Source of the DNA: Metabacillus litoralis
Lineage (GTDB): Bacteria > Bacillota > Bacilli > Bacillales > Bacillaceae
Reading direction: 5' to 3'
Length of the DNA: 64,000 bases
Assembly (NCBI RefSeq): GCF_020524045.1
Contig: NZ_JAIVKL010000004.1
Span: 1 to 64,000 of the forward strand
Of this stretch, positions 27,378 to 36,871 are shown in pieces (position 1 is the stretch's first letter; the number at the start of each line of letters is the position of its first letter). The position numbers were made by a program, and so were the translations under genes. The notes under the pieces are model-generated. The model ran no database searches, was not told where the DNA came from, and saw only the letters and a program-made list of their open reading frames with translations.

Positions 27378-28035
27378 GTTAAATAAAAAAAAGGCTTTAA
27401 AGGAGATGACAAGACGACACTTTGTTTCCTATTCAAATCCAAGTTCCATAATAGCTGAACAATTTCGAACAATTAGAACAAATATTCAATTCTCTTCAAT
27501 AGATGTTCAACATAAAACAATTATTATTACCTCACCATCATCAAGTGAGGGAAAAACAACATCAGCCATTAACCTAGCAATTTCGATTTCACAACAAGGA
27601 GAAAGAGTTTTATTAATCGATGCAAATTTAAGAAGACCTAAATTACATATTTCCTTTAATTTAAAAGAATCATATGGATTAACAGATGTGCTTATGGGAA
27701 GATTGCCTTTAGAAGAAGCTGTATTTCAATCACAAATTGGAAAATTAGAAGTGCTAACAAGTGGTATCATTCCACCAAACCCAACAGAAATAATCGGTTC
27801 AAAAGCAATGAGTTATTTTCTAAAAGATGTAAAAGAGGAATACGACACAGTTATTTTTGATTGTCCACCTGTACTAGAAACAACTGATACAAAATTACTA
27901 GCTGGACAATGTGATGGAGTCATCATGGTATTAAAAAGTGGAAAAACTGATCGAGAAAAAGCTATAGAAGCAAACCGCTTATTACATTTAGTAAGAGCAA
28001 AGGTTTTAGGAATAATTTTGAATGAAAAAGAATAA
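27367..28035 (+). CDS. epsB: BY-kinase (EpsB/CapB type), no tyrosine tail
   Basis: 222-aa cytoplasmic tyrosine-kinase-like ATPase. Walker A SSSEGKTTS, Walker A' LLIDANLRRPKLH and Walker B VIFDCPP are in order, and the N-terminal EQFRTIRTNIQFS is the oligomerisation motif. TTG 27367 is chosen because GGAGTGA sits at the right distance; earlier in-frame TTG and GTG codons lack a site. The sequence ends GIILNEKE directly after the ATPase core: the usual C-terminal tyrosine cluster is missing, so autophosphorylation control may differ. Confidence 0.88.
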   Translation: MVLKLNKKKALKEMTRRHFVSYSNPSSIIAEQFRTIRTNIQFSSIDVQHKTIIITSPSSSEGKTTSAINLAISISQQGERVLLIDANLRRPKLHISFNLKESYGLTDVLMGRLPLEEAVFQSQIGKLEVLTSGIIPPNPTEIIGSKAMSYFLKDVKEEYDTVIFDCPPVLETTDTKLLAGQCDGVIMVLKSGKTDREKAIEANRLLHLVRAKVLGIILNEKE

Positions 28036-28048
28036 TTTTTAGTTTATT

Positions 28049-28064
28049 GTTCTTTATAAAGAAT
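28049..28064. promoter_or_regulatory. SinR-like box between epsB and EAR
   Basis: GTTCTTTATAAAGAAT matches 15 of 16 positions of the local palindromic consensus. TTTATT just before it and TTAATA after it could form a weak promoter in the same spacer-overlap design, so an internal SinR-sensitive promoter for the EAR and downstream genes is possible. Confidence 0.6.
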
Positions 28065-28085
28065 TTAATAAACTTAATAAAGTTA

Positions 28086-28201
28086 AGGTGATGTCTCCTA
28101 GCCTTTATCAAAGGAGGTACTCGGTCATACTGTGGGTTGAAAAAAACCTTAGGCGCTTGTCGTCAAGAGTATGGTGTGAGGGCGGGTTAAATGCCCATAT
28201 C
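28086..28201 (+). ncRNA. EAR element (epsC RNA), processive antitermination RNA
   Basis: Located between the kinase and the epsC-type gene, exactly where B. subtilis has EAR. Features that I recognise from that family: GTGATGTCTCCTAGCC, AGGAGGTACTCGGTCATACT, CTTAGGCGCTTGTCGTCA, AGTATGGTGTGAGGGCGGG and ATGCCCATAT. Pairings visible: CTCCT with AGGAG, CATACT with AGTATG, GGTT with AACC around A-rich loop, and GGGC with GCCC. EAR lets RNA polymerase read through distal terminators of the long eps transcript. Confidence 0.92.
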
Positions 28202-28276
28202 TATTAAAATAATTACGCATATATCTTGGAAACAAGATTTATACGTAATTATTTTAGTATAAAAGGAGCCAAAGAA

Positions 28277-28432
28277 ATGAAGGAATTTGATCAATTTCCA
28301 AAAGCAATGAAGAAACTCGTGCGATACATAAAACAAGATGCTTCAATAGAACAGCTTGAGTTATTTAAAAAGGAACTAGATGATGCCATGCAAAAAAGAA
28401 CAATGCTATTAAAGAAAACGTCGCAAAATTAA
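28277..28432 (+). CDS. Small charged protein in the eps operon
   Basis: 51 aa, MKEFDQFPKAMKKLVRYIKQ at the start, then IEQLELFKKELDDAMQKRT; predicted to be two amphipathic helices. AAAGGAGCC is a good site before ATG 28277; the longer frame from 28226 overlaps the end of EAR and has none. No recognised family. It lies 19 bases before the epsC-type start and must be cotranscribed. An analogous short helical ORF occurs at 35470. Confidence 0.65.
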   Translation: MKEFDQFPKAMKKLVRYIKQDASIEQLELFKKELDDAMQKRTMLLKKTSQN

Positions 28433-28451
28433 ATGAAAGGAGTGAAATACT

Positions 28452-30275
28452 TTGTCCTATCATAGTCGAATCTGGTTATTAATCGGATTAGATTCAATCA
28501 TTGTTTTATCAACTATTTACTTTAGCCAAGCTTTGATAAACCCTAACATGCAAACTTTAACTCTTCCTGTATTTATTAGCTCAATTGCACTTTTACTAAG
28601 TCATCATCTTTTTTCTTTTACATATAAGCTTTATAAAAAAGCATGGGAATATGCAAGTGTTGGGGAACTTATTAGTATTTTTAAAGTTATTACTTTTACG
28701 ATAATTTTAACAGCTATCGTACAACAAGTTGTTCTACGTCAAATAGATTTTCGCATCCTGGCCATTACATGGATGATTCATTTGCTATTTATTGGAGGCT
28801 CAAGGTTTGTTTGGAGAGTGTATCGTGATACATATTTAAGAAACACAGTTAATCAAAAACGAACACTTATTATCGGTGCCGGTTCTGCCGGAACAATGGT
28901 GGCAAGACAATTACTCCAAAATTATGATGCAGAGTTACAACCAGTTGCCTTTATTGATGATAATACGAAGAAACAAAAATTAGATATATTAGGAATACCT
29001 GTAGCTGGTGGTGTAGATCAAATTGAGAAAATCACGAAAGAATTCAATATAGCAAACATAGTTATTGCTATTCCATCACTAAATAAAAAGCAATTGAATC
29101 ACATATTCAAAGAGTGTGCAAAAACAAATGCAAAAACACAAATGATTCCTATGCTTGAAGATCTTATGACAGGTAAAGTATCTGTAAATCAATTTCGAGA
29201 TGTACAAGTGGAAGATCTTCTAGGTCGAGAAACAATAGAATTAGATATTACTAGTATTAGTGAATATGTAACAAATAAAGTTGTTTTAGTAACAGGTGCA
29301 GGAGGATCAATTGGGTCTGAAATTTGTAGACAAATATCTAGCTTCAAGCCAAAAGCACTAATTTTATTAGGACACGGTGAAAACAGTATTTATACCATTG
29401 AAATGGAGCTAAAAGATCTATTCAAAACATCTGGGATCGATTTCATTACTGAAATTGCAGATTTACAAGATTATGACAAATTGTCAAATGTGATGAAAGA
29501 ATACCAACCACATGTTGTTTATCATGCTGCTGCTCATAAACATGTACCTTTAATGGAACGTAGTCCAGAGGAAGCAGTAAAAAACAATATGATAGGCACA
29601 AGAAATATTGCTCAAGCGACAAGTATTCATGGAGTTGAAACCTTCGTCATGATCTCAACAGACAAAGCGGTTAACCCAACGAGTGTAATGGGTTCAACGA
29701 AAAGATTAGCAGAGATGATCATTCAGCATTTCGATCAAATTAGCCCAACAAGATTTGTAGCTGTTCGATTCGGTAATGTACTTGGAAGTAGAGGCAGTGT
29801 TATTCCTCTTTTCAAAAAACAAATACAAAGCGGTGGACCTGTAACAGTTACCCACCCTGATATGGTTCGTTACTTTATGACAATTCCGGAAGCTTCAAGA
29901 CTAGTCATTCAAGCGGGTGCACTAGCCAAGGGTGGAGAAATTTTCGTCTTAGATATGGGTGAACCTGTAAAAATTGTCGACCTAGCAATAAACCTAATAA
30001 AACTATCAGGAAATAATCTAGACGAAATTGGAATTGAATACACAGGTATGAGACCAGGTGAAAAACTTTTTGAAGAACTTTTAAGCAATGAAGAAGTTCA
30101 CGAAGAGCAAATTTATCCGAAAATCTACATAGGTAAAACATCTGAGTTATATATAGAAGAAATTGATTACATTATTAATAACTTTAAATCACTAGATCGT
30201 GATCATTTACGAAAATCATTACTAGATTTAGCAAATGCAAGAGTTGTCTATAATAAAAAATTAGTCTCAGTTTAA
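28452..30275 (+). CDS. epsC: Nucleotide-sugar 4,6-dehydratase (EpsC/CapD type)
   Basis: 607-aa membrane enzyme. Four N-terminal membrane helices (about 6-115), a CoA-binding-like Rossmann segment ([14 protein letters not shown] near 139-152), and a C-terminal extended SDR domain with [15 protein letters not shown] (near 279-293), [12 protein letters not shown], and the catalytic region [19 protein letters not shown]. The family makes UDP-4-keto-6-deoxy-GlcNAc, an early precursor for bacillosamine-type sugars. TTG start with GAAAGGAGTG. It pairs functionally with EpsL, EpsM and EpsN downstream. Confidence 0.93.
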   Translation: MSYHSRIWLLIGLDSIIVLSTIYFSQALINPNMQTLTLPVFISSIALLLSHHLFSFTYKLYKKAWEYASVGELISIFKVITFTIILTAIVQQVVLRQIDFRILAITWMIHLLFIGGSRFVWRVYRDTYLRNTVNQKRTLIIGAGSAGTMVARQLLQNYDAELQPVAFIDDNTKKQKLDILGIPVAGGVDQIEKITKEFNIANIVIAIPSLNKKQLNHIFKECAKTNAKTQMIPMLEDLMTGKVSVNQFRDVQVEDLLGRETIELDITSISEYVTNKVVLVTGAGGSIGSEICRQISSFKPKALILLGHGENSIYTIEMELKDLFKTSGIDFITEIADLQDYDKLSNVMKEYQPHVVYHAAAHKHVPLMERSPEEAVKNNMIGTRNIAQATSIHGVETFVMISTDKAVNPTSVMGSTKRLAEMIIQHFDQISPTRFVAVRFGNVLGSRGSVIPLFKKQIQSGGPVTVTHPDMVRYFMTIPEASRLVIQAGALAKGGEIFVLDMGEPVKIVDLAINLIKLSGNNLDEIGIEYTGMRPGEKLFEELLSNEEVHEEQIYPKIYIGKTSELYIEEIDYIINNFKSLDRDHLRKSLLDLANARVVYNKKLVSV

Positions 30276-30292
30276 TAGAGGAGAGTGTCACT

Positions 30293-31174
30293 GTGAAGGT
30301 AAGAAAAGCGATTATCCCAGCTGCGGGATTAGGAACAAGATTTTTGCCAGCAACAAAAGCAATGCCTAAGGAAATGCTACCAATCGTTGATAAGCCAACG
30401 ATTCAATACATTGTTGAAGAAGCGGTAGAATCTGGGATTGAAGATATTATTATAGTGACAGGTAAAGGAAAACGTGCGATTGAGGATCACTTTGATCATT
30501 CGTTTGAATTAGAACATACATTAGCGGAAAAAGGGAAAATTGAGCTTTTAAATGAGGTTCAAAAAGCATCAAAGCTGGTTGATATTCATTATATTCGTCA
30601 AAAAGAACCACGTGGTCTTGGTCACGCGATCTGGTGTGCAAGAAAGTTCATTGGGAATGAGCCATTTGCCGTTTTGTTAGGTGACGATATCGTTAGAGCT
30701 GAGAAGCCGTGTTTAAAGCAGATGATTGATCAGTATGAACGGTATAATGCTTCCATCATTGGTGTACAACACGTAAAAGACGAAGAAGTATCACGATACG
30801 GAATTGTAGATGCTGTTGAAGTTGGTGAACGGTTTTACAATGTTCAAAATTTGATTGAAAAACCACAATTAAAAGACGCACCATCGAACCTTGCTATAAT
30901 GGGACGTTATATTTTAAGTCCAAAAATTTTTGAAATGTTAGCCGAGCAAAAGCCTGGTGCTGGTGGCGAAATTCAATTAACAGATGCTATTGCAACACTA
31001 AATAATTATGAAGCTATCTATGCATATAATTTTGAAGGCAAACGTTATGATGTTGGAGAAAAAATGGGCTTTATTCAAACAACGATTGAGCTTGCCCTTC
31101 AGCGCGATGATTTAAGATATGAGCTTCTTAACTTTTTAAATAAAGTCATAGAAAAAGAAGTAACAGGGATTTAA
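30293..31174 (+). CDS. galU: UTP-glucose-1-phosphate uridylyltransferase
   Basis: 293-aa cytosolic enzyme forming UDP-glucose. Nucleotide-binding [20 protein letters not shown] (about 12-31) and IEKPQ (substrate lysine region) are present; VLLGDD holds the metal site. Supplies UDP-glucose (and, with GalE at 50612, UDP-galactose) to the polymer. GTG start with AGAGGAGAG. An intrinsic terminator lies at its 3' end, inside the eps operon. Confidence 0.94.
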   Translation: MKVRKAIIPAAGLGTRFLPATKAMPKEMLPIVDKPTIQYIVEEAVESGIEDIIIVTGKGKRAIEDHFDHSFELEHTLAEKGKIELLNEVQKASKLVDIHYIRQKEPRGLGHAIWCARKFIGNEPFAVLLGDDIVRAEKPCLKQMIDQYERYNASIIGVQHVKDEEVSRYGIVDAVEVGERFYNVQNLIEKPQLKDAPSNLAIMGRYILSPKIFEMLAEQKPGAGGEIQLTDAIATLNNYEAIYAYNFEGKRYDVGEKMGFIQTTIELALQRDDLRYELLNFLNKVIEKEVTGI

Positions 31175-31205
31175 CACCTAGTCATTAGTAGGTGTTTTTT
31201 CTTTT
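31173..31205 (+). terminator. Intra-operon intrinsic terminator after galU
   Basis: AACACCTA (31173-31180) pairs perfectly with TAGGTGTT (31189-31196), and TTTTTCTTTT follows. It lies about 3 kb downstream of EAR and before the next eps gene, which starts at 31225. Confidence 0.85.
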
Positions 31206-31224
31206 GAAAAAAGGATGATACAAA

Positions 31225-32379
31225 GTGGCAAATAAAGTATTATTTTGTGCAACTGTTGACTATCACTTTAAAGCATTTCATCTACCGATTTTAAAATGGT
31301 TTAAGGAAAAAGGCTGGGAGGTTCATATCGCGGCAAGTGGTGAGATGGATATCCCATTTGTTGATGAAAAGTTTAATATCCCGATTCAGAGGTCACCTTT
31401 CAATTATAGAAATCTAGCAGCTTATGAGGAATTAAAGTTAATTATTAACGAGAATGACTATAAAATCATACATTGTCACACTCCGATGGGTGGAGTTCTC
31501 ACTAGGCTTGCAGCAAAACAAACACGAAAAAATGGCACAAAAGTGCTTTATACAGCACATGGTTTTCATTTTTGTAAGGGAGCACCTTTGATGAATTGGT
31601 TGCTTTATTATCCGATTGAGAAGGTGCTTGCTAGGTATACCGATTGTTTGATCACAATTAATGAAGAAGACTACCATCGTGCTATCACCCCTCGATTCAT
31701 GGCTAAGGAAGTTGAACATGTACATGGTGTTGGGGTGGATACTGAAAGGTTTAAGCCCATAAACGAAGTAGATAAACTCAAGCGAAGAGTAACATTTGGT
31801 TACAATGAAAACGATTTTTTGCTCTTTTACGCTGCCGAATTTAATAAGAATAAAAATCAGAAGTTGTTAATAAAGTCCTTAGCGAAAATAAAGGAAACTG
31901 TTCCTAACGCAAAGTTGCTTTTAGCAGGAGAAGGTGTTCTGCAAAATTCATGTAGAAAGTTAGCTATCGAACTTGGTGTTGAAAATATGGTTGATTTTTT
32001 AGGATATCGGACTGATATAGTCGATATTCTTCCAATGTGTGATATCGCTGTGGCTTCAAGCTTACGAGAAGGACTGCCTGTTAATATTATGGAAGCTATG
32101 GCGTGTGGATTGCCTGTGGTTGCTACAAGGAATCGGGGACATAATGAGTTGATTGTTGATCAATATAATGGTTGGACTATCGATCCTGAAAAAACATATG
32201 ATATGGCTGATAAAATAATACTTCTAGCAAATGAGAATCATCTTCTCACAAATTTAGGTAAGAATGGTCGAGACAGAATTGAAGAGATATATAGTTTGAA
32301 AATAATAGTAAATGAAAAAAGTCATCTATATGAGAGATTCATGGAAGAAATGGAGGGGAAAAGATGGATGGCCCAATAA
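31225..32379 (+). CDS. epsD: Glycosyltransferase family 4, EpsD type
   Basis: 384 aa. The N-terminus ANKVLFCATVDYHFKAFHLPILKWF closely follows B. subtilis EpsD. N-terminal acceptor domain with HCHTPMGG and TAHGFHF, C-terminal nucleotide-sugar domain with REGLPVNIMEAMACGLPVV (the EX7E-type motif). Cytosolic, membrane-associated; transfers a sugar onto the lipid-linked repeat unit. GTG start. Overlaps the next gene by 16 bases. Confidence 0.86.
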   Translation: MANKVLFCATVDYHFKAFHLPILKWFKEKGWEVHIAASGEMDIPFVDEKFNIPIQRSPFNYRNLAAYEELKLIINENDYKIIHCHTPMGGVLTRLAAKQTRKNGTKVLYTAHGFHFCKGAPLMNWLLYYPIEKVLARYTDCLITINEEDYHRAITPRFMAKEVEHVHGVGVDTERFKPINEVDKLKRRVTFGYNENDFLLFYAAEFNKNKNQKLLIKSLAKIKETVPNAKLLLAGEGVLQNSCRKLAIELGVENMVDFLGYRTDIVDILPMCDIAVASSLREGLPVNIMEAMACGLPVVATRNRGHNELIVDQYNGWTIDPEKTYDMADKIILLANENHLLTNLGKNGRDRIEEIYSLKIIVNEKSHLYERFMEEMEGKRWMAQ

Positions 32380-33470
32380 GAGTATTGCATGTTGTCGTTA
32401 ATATGAATCGTGGTGGAGCCGAAACGCTCATCATGAATTTATATCGCAACATTGATCGCTCGAAAATACAATTCGACTTTTTGACATGTAAAGAAGGAGT
32501 ATTTGATCAGGAAATTTTAGATTTGGGCGGAAAGATCCACAAAATCCCTTACATTACTGATAGAGGACATTTTCATTACATTAAGAATTTAAACCAATTT
32601 TTCAAGGTAAATAAACATTACAAAATTGTCCATTCACACATGGATAAAATGAGTGGTTTTGTTCTTGAGGCTGCTAAGAAAGCTGGGATTCAGGTTCGTA
32701 TAGCTCATAGTCATAATACACAGAGTGAAGGAGGTTTTGCTGCAAAGCTTTATAAAGAATATGCAGGCATCAATATAGGTAAATCAGCAACTCACTATTT
32801 AGCATGTTCAAATTCAGCAGCAAAATGGCTATTTAAAAGTAAAGCAAATTCCTCCAAGTTGTTGAAAAACGGGATTGATACGGAGAAATTCACATTTTCA
32901 AAGAAAATAAGAGATAAAATTCGTAATGAGCTTGGAGTAGAAGAAAGATTGGTTTTAGGAAATGTAGGACGCTTCAATCACCAAAAAAATCATTCGTTTT
33001 TAATTGATATTTTTAGTGAACTAAATATGGTGGAACCTAAAGCTTATTTAGTTTTAGTTGGGGATGGTGCTTTACGACCTGATATAGAAGAAAAAGTGAA
33101 GAGATTGGGATTAGAGGACAAAGTAAAGTTTCTTGGAGTTCGTAGTGATATCAATAGCTTGTTACAAGCTTTTGATTTTTTCGTTTTTCCATCCTTTCAT
33201 GAAGGATTACCTGTAACTTTGATAGAAGCACAGGGTGCTGGGTTACCATGTTTAATTTCTGAGAACATTACGAAAGAAGTGGATATGGGAATTAATCTCG
33301 TAAAATTTTTACCGATAAATAAAAAAAATATATGGGTAGAAGAAATAGTTGGGGTTTTAAATAAGAAGGTAAGCCGCAATATTCCGCATGAAGCACTATC
33401 TCAAAAAGGATATGATATTAAAAATACTGCCAATTTTATACATGATTTTTACATGGAAAATGCGAGGTGA
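32364..33470 (+). CDS. epsF: Glycosyltransferase family 4, EpsF type
   Basis: 368 aa. Begins PIRVLHVVVNMNRGGAETLIMNLYRNIDRSKIQFDFL, a typical EpsF N-terminus with the acceptor glycine loop. Donor-site motif SFHEGLPVTLIEAQGAGLPC is at about 275-294. Overlaps epsD. The B. subtilis gene between them, epsE (glycosyltransferase and flagellar clutch), is not seen in this slot. Confidence 0.86.
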   Translation: MDGPIRVLHVVVNMNRGGAETLIMNLYRNIDRSKIQFDFLTCKEGVFDQEILDLGGKIHKIPYITDRGHFHYIKNLNQFFKVNKHYKIVHSHMDKMSGFVLEAAKKAGIQVRIAHSHNTQSEGGFAAKLYKEYAGINIGKSATHYLACSNSAAKWLFKSKANSSKLLKNGIDTEKFTFSKKIRDKIRNELGVEERLVLGNVGRFNHQKNHSFLIDIFSELNMVEPKAYLVLVGDGALRPDIEEKVKRLGLEDKVKFLGVRSDINSLLQAFDFFVFPSFHEGLPVTLIEAQGAGLPCLISENITKEVDMGINLVKFLPINKKNIWVEEIVGVLNKKVSRNIPHEALSQKGYDIKNTANFIHDFYMENAR

Positions 33471-33475
33471 AATTG

Positions 33476-34366
33476 TTGAAGAAGTTGACTGTATTCACTC
33501 CCACCTTTAATAGAGCTTATTGTTTGCATGTTTGTTATGAAAGTTTAAAGTCTCAGACGAACAAAAAATTTATATGGTTAATAATCGATGATGGATCTAC
33601 TGATAATACGGAAGAATTAGTTAAAACGTGGAAAAAGGAAGATGTTATTGAAATTTCTTATATAAAACAAGATAACCAGGGAATGCATGGTGCTCATAAT
33701 ACAGCATATGAACAAATTGATACAGAATTAAATGTATGTATTGATTCTGATGATTGTATGCCGTTTGATGCAGTTGAAAAGATTCTCGAATTCTGGGAAA
33801 AACATGGTAGTGATCAAGTTAGTGGGATGATTGGTCTTGATTCATTTAAGAATGGAGAAATTATTGGCACAAAAATGCCAGCATCTATAAAAAAATCTAC
33901 TTTATTTGATCTTTATAATAAACATGATGTAAAGGGAGATAAGAAGCTTGTTTATAGGTCGGAGTTAACAAAAAAATACCCATACCCCATATTTGAAAAT
34001 GAAAAGTATGTAGGGCTAGCATATAAATACCATAAGTTAGATGAAGAATATCCTATGCTTCTAATGAATGAAATTCTCTGTGTTGTTGAGTATTTACCAG
34101 ATGGATCTTCATTGAATATGTTAAAACAATATAGAGTTAACCCAAAAGGTTTTGCTTTCTACCGTAAAGAGTTAATGAAATTACCATTTGTTGATATGAA
34201 ATTCAAATATAGGCAAGCAATTCATTATGTCTCTAGTAGTCTTATATCAAAGAATAAAGATTTTATTAAAGAATCTCCTTTTAAACTGTTAACGTTTTTT
34301 GCAACGCCATTAGGGCTTATATTGTATTTCTTGATCATGTCTCGAACAAAAACGAGGTTGAATTAG
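33476..34366 (+). CDS. Glycosyltransferase family 2
   Basis: About 296 aa. GT-A fold: FTPTFNRAYCLHVCYESL, IIDDGSTDNTEELV, and the metal-binding IDSDDCM (DxD region). A hydrophobic segment near the C-terminus may associate it with the membrane. TTG 33476 has GAGGTGA at a good distance; GTG 33467 would overlap the previous stop. Contains a conserved GMHGAHNTAYE segment. Sugar specificity cannot be read. Confidence 0.82.
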   Translation: MKKLTVFTPTFNRAYCLHVCYESLKSQTNKKFIWLIIDDGSTDNTEELVKTWKKEDVIEISYIKQDNQGMHGAHNTAYEQIDTELNVCIDSDDCMPFDAVEKILEFWEKHGSDQVSGMIGLDSFKNGEIIGTKMPASIKKSTLFDLYNKHDVKGDKKLVYRSELTKKYPYPIFENEKYVGLAYKYHKLDEEYPMLLMNEILCVVEYLPDGSSLNMLKQYRVNPKGFAFYRKELMKLPFVDMKFKYRQAIHYVSSSLISKNKDFIKESPFKLLTFFATPLGLILYFLIMSRTKTRLN

Positions 34367-34387
34367 TTAAATTGAAAGGGTAATTAA

Positions 34388-35458
34388 ATGACTGTACTTT
34401 GGTATTTACTTCTAATCGTGTTTATTGTGGCTTACCTATCAAGGTATGTTCCAGCAAGTGGTGTTACTCATACTTACCTATTTATTAGACCTAATAAGTT
34501 AATGATATTTCTTGTTGTATCATGTTTAGTGCTAGTTTCTGGTTTAAGAAACACAATTGGAGATACCTATTTCTATATGCATGCATATGAAACAACTGAC
34601 TTCACTTGGGAATATGCACTAGGAAATAAAGATCCAGGTTTTAGTGTTTTGCAGATGTATTTAAAGAATATATCGAACGATCCACAAATTTTCTTATTTA
34701 TAACAGCGTTTGTTACAAATATATTAATAGTCATTACATTATATAAATATTCTAAAATGATTGAATTAAGCCTGTATGTATTCATAACATCTGGATTGTT
34801 TATTGTTTCAATGAACGGTGTACGGCAATTTCTTGCAGCTTCTATTATATTTTGGGCAACTAAATATTTGTTAGTTGGGAAATTTAAACATTATTTTTTA
34901 GTAGTTCTTTTCGCCTCAACGTTTCATGAAAGTGCTCTAGTCCTTTTACCAATATATTTTATTGTTCGTAGAGAAGCTTGGACGAAAACTACTTTTTTGT
35001 TATTAACTCTCGCTATATTGATTGTTTTAGGATTTGATCAATTTTCTAAACTACTGTTTTCTGTACTCGATAATTCCCAATACGGAAATTATAGTGATTT
35101 TGCCGAGGGTGGAGCAAATAAGATAAGGGTGCTTGTTGATGCCGTACCTATTGTAATAGCATATTTAGGAAGGCATAAATTAAGAGAACTTTGGCCTAAA
35201 AGTGACATCATCGTAAATATTTCAATTATAGGATTATTATTTACAATTATTGCAACACAAAATTGGATATTTGCAAGATTTAATATTTATTTTAGTCTAT
35301 ACAATTTAATCTTAATTTCTTGGATCATATATCTTTTTAAAGAGAATAGTAGGAAGTTTGTTTACTATGGTTTATTAGTTTGCTATTTTTTGTATTTTTA
35401 TTATGAACAAGTCATATCGTTAAATTTGTATTATCGAAGTGAATATATAAATTTTTAA
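34388..35458 (+). CDS. epsG: EpsG-family polysaccharide polymerase (Wzy-like)
   Basis: 356-aa polytopic protein with about nine to ten hydrophobic segments and conserved GLRNTIGDTYFYMHAYE near the N-terminus and VSMNGVRQFLAASIIFWA, HESALVLLPIYF, all typical of EpsG. It probably polymerises repeat units on the outer face of the membrane. Located between glycosyltransferase genes and a small ORF. Confidence 0.88.
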   Translation: MTVLWYLLLIVFIVAYLSRYVPASGVTHTYLFIRPNKLMIFLVVSCLVLVSGLRNTIGDTYFYMHAYETTDFTWEYALGNKDPGFSVLQMYLKNISNDPQIFLFITAFVTNILIVITLYKYSKMIELSLYVFITSGLFIVSMNGVRQFLAASIIFWATKYLLVGKFKHYFLVVLFASTFHESALVLLPIYFIVRREAWTKTTFLLLTLAILIVLGFDQFSKLLFSVLDNSQYGNYSDFAEGGANKIRVLVDAVPIVIAYLGRHKLRELWPKSDIIVNISIIGLLFTIIATQNWIFARFNIYFSLYNLILISWIIYLFKENSRKFVYYGLLVCYFLYFYYEQVISLNLYYRSEYINF

Positions 35459-35469
35459 GAGGGTAGAAA

Positions 35470-35616
35470 ATGAAATCTGATGAGAAGTTAACTGAGCAAC
35501 ATCTACAGGAAATTTTAGTGAATGTTTATAAAAAAGGACAAGAAACAGAAAATATCAGTGTTTTGGAATTAATAGAAGATATAAAACAACAATTTTTGTC
35601 ATACACAACGAAGTGA
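35470..35616 (+). CDS. Small helical protein in the eps operon
   Basis: 48 aa beginning MKSDEKLTEQHLQEILVNVYKK and ending LEDIKQQ-like residues. AGAGGGTAG precedes the ATG, and the gene fits between epsG and epsL with 11- and 13-base gaps. Acidic, probably helical. No family recognised. Comparable in size and position type to the ORF at 28277, but the two sequences are not obviously homologous. Confidence 0.65.
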   Translation: MKSDEKLTEQHLQEILVNVYKKGQETENISVLELIEDIKQQFLSYTTK

Positions 35617-35629
35617 GAGAGGGGAAAAA

Positions 35630-36238
35630 ATGAAACGAATTTTTGATTTTGGTGTTTCTGTCATTATACTTATTTTACTTTCCCCACTAATGTTTGTAGT
35701 AGCTTTAATGATACGAATGAAACTAGGCTCACCAATCTTTTTCAAACAACTACGACCTGGCTTACATGGTAAGCCTTTTTATTTTTATAAATTTCGAACA
35801 ATGACAGATGAAAAGAATGAAAATGGTGAGTTGTTGCCTGATGAATTTAGATTAACTTCTTTTGGAAAGTTTTTAAGAAGGACTAGTTTAGACGAGTTCC
35901 CACAGTTAATAAATGTGATCAAGGGAGATATTAGTTTAGTAGGTCCGAGGCCTTTATTAATGGACTATCTGTCACTTTACACAGCCGAACAGGCAAAGCG
36001 GCATAAAGTTAGGCCTGGAATAACTGGGTGGGCACAAATAAATGGTCGCAATAGTATTTCTTGGGAAAAGAAATTCGAATTAGATGTTTGGTATGTATCG
36101 AATAGGACTTTTATATTAGACATGAAAATTCTCTATTTAACTATATATAAGGTTATAAAATCACAAGATATAAATCAACCAGGAAATGTGACTGTCGAGA
36201 AGTTTAAAGGTTCAAACATAAGAGAGGGCCAACGATGA
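35630..36238 (+). CDS. epsL: Undecaprenyl-phosphate sugar phosphotransferase EpsL
   Basis: 202-aa initiating transferase of the bacterial sugar transferase family. One N-terminal reentrant hydrophobic helix (about 5-28), then FYKFRTM, LRRTSLDEFPQL, DISLVGPRPLL and VRPGITGWAQINGRN, the full set of family motifs. It starts each repeat unit by transferring a sugar phosphate to undecaprenyl phosphate at the cytoplasmic face. GAGAGGGG before the ATG. Overlaps epsM by 4 bases. Confidence 0.93.
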   Translation: MKRIFDFGVSVIILILLSPLMFVVALMIRMKLGSPIFFKQLRPGLHGKPFYFYKFRTMTDEKNENGELLPDEFRLTSFGKFLRRTSLDEFPQLINVIKGDISLVGPRPLLMDYLSLYTAEQAKRHKVRPGITGWAQINGRNSISWEKKFELDVWYVSNRTFILDMKILYLTIYKVIKSQDINQPGNVTVEKFKGSNIREGQR

Positions 36239-36870
36239 ATATTGTCATTATAGGAACTGGTGGTCATAGTAAAGTAGTGAAAGATATTATTTTATCAAAT
36301 AAGAATATACATATTGCTGGTTATTTAGATGATAAATTTGAAGATTTTTGGATTGAAGACGAACTATTATATGCTCCAATATCAGCATATAAATTTCTAA
36401 TGGATAAATTTGATGAACTTAAATTTATCATAGCAATTGGCCATAATCAAATTAGGAAACAGATTGTTAATAAAATGAAACTTGAAGAGCATCATTATAT
36501 GACTTTTATCCATCCTTCAGCAGTTATAAGTCCTAGTGCTAGGATTGGAAAAGGATCGGTTGTTATGGCAAATACTGTAGTAAATGCAGATGCTGTTATT
36601 GGCAACCACGTTATTGTTAATACAGGTTCAATCGTGGAACATGACAATAGAATAAATGATTTTGCTCATGTATCTCCAAATGCAACACTAGCAGGTTCTG
36701 TTTCATTAGGGGAGGGGACACATATAGGAACAGGTGCGAATCTTATTCCGAATGTAAAGGTAGGAGATTGGGCGACGATCGGAGCAGGTGCAACTGTCAT
36801 TAACTCAATTCCATCCAATACAACTGCGGTTGGTATTCCAGCCAAATCAAAAATAAAGGAGGAGGTGTAA
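36235..36870 (+). CDS. epsM: Sugar O/N-acetyltransferase EpsM (PglD/NeuD type)
   Basis: 211 aa: N-terminal nucleotide-sugar binding IVIIGTGGHSKVVKDII, C-terminal left-handed beta-helix hexapeptide repeats from about 95 to 205 with HPSAVISPSARIGKG and the catalytic histidine in VEHDNRI. Probably acetylates the amino sugar produced by EpsN. ATGA overlap with epsL. Confidence 0.92.
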   Translation: MNIVIIGTGGHSKVVKDIILSNKNIHIAGYLDDKFEDFWIEDELLYAPISAYKFLMDKFDELKFIIAIGHNQIRKQIVNKMKLEEHHYMTFIHPSAVISPSARIGKGSVVMANTVVNADAVIGNHVIVNTGSIVEHDNRINDFAHVSPNATLAGSVSLGEGTHIGTGANLIPNVKVGDWATIGAGATVINSIPSNTTAVGIPAKSKIKEEV

Positions 36871-36871
36871 T

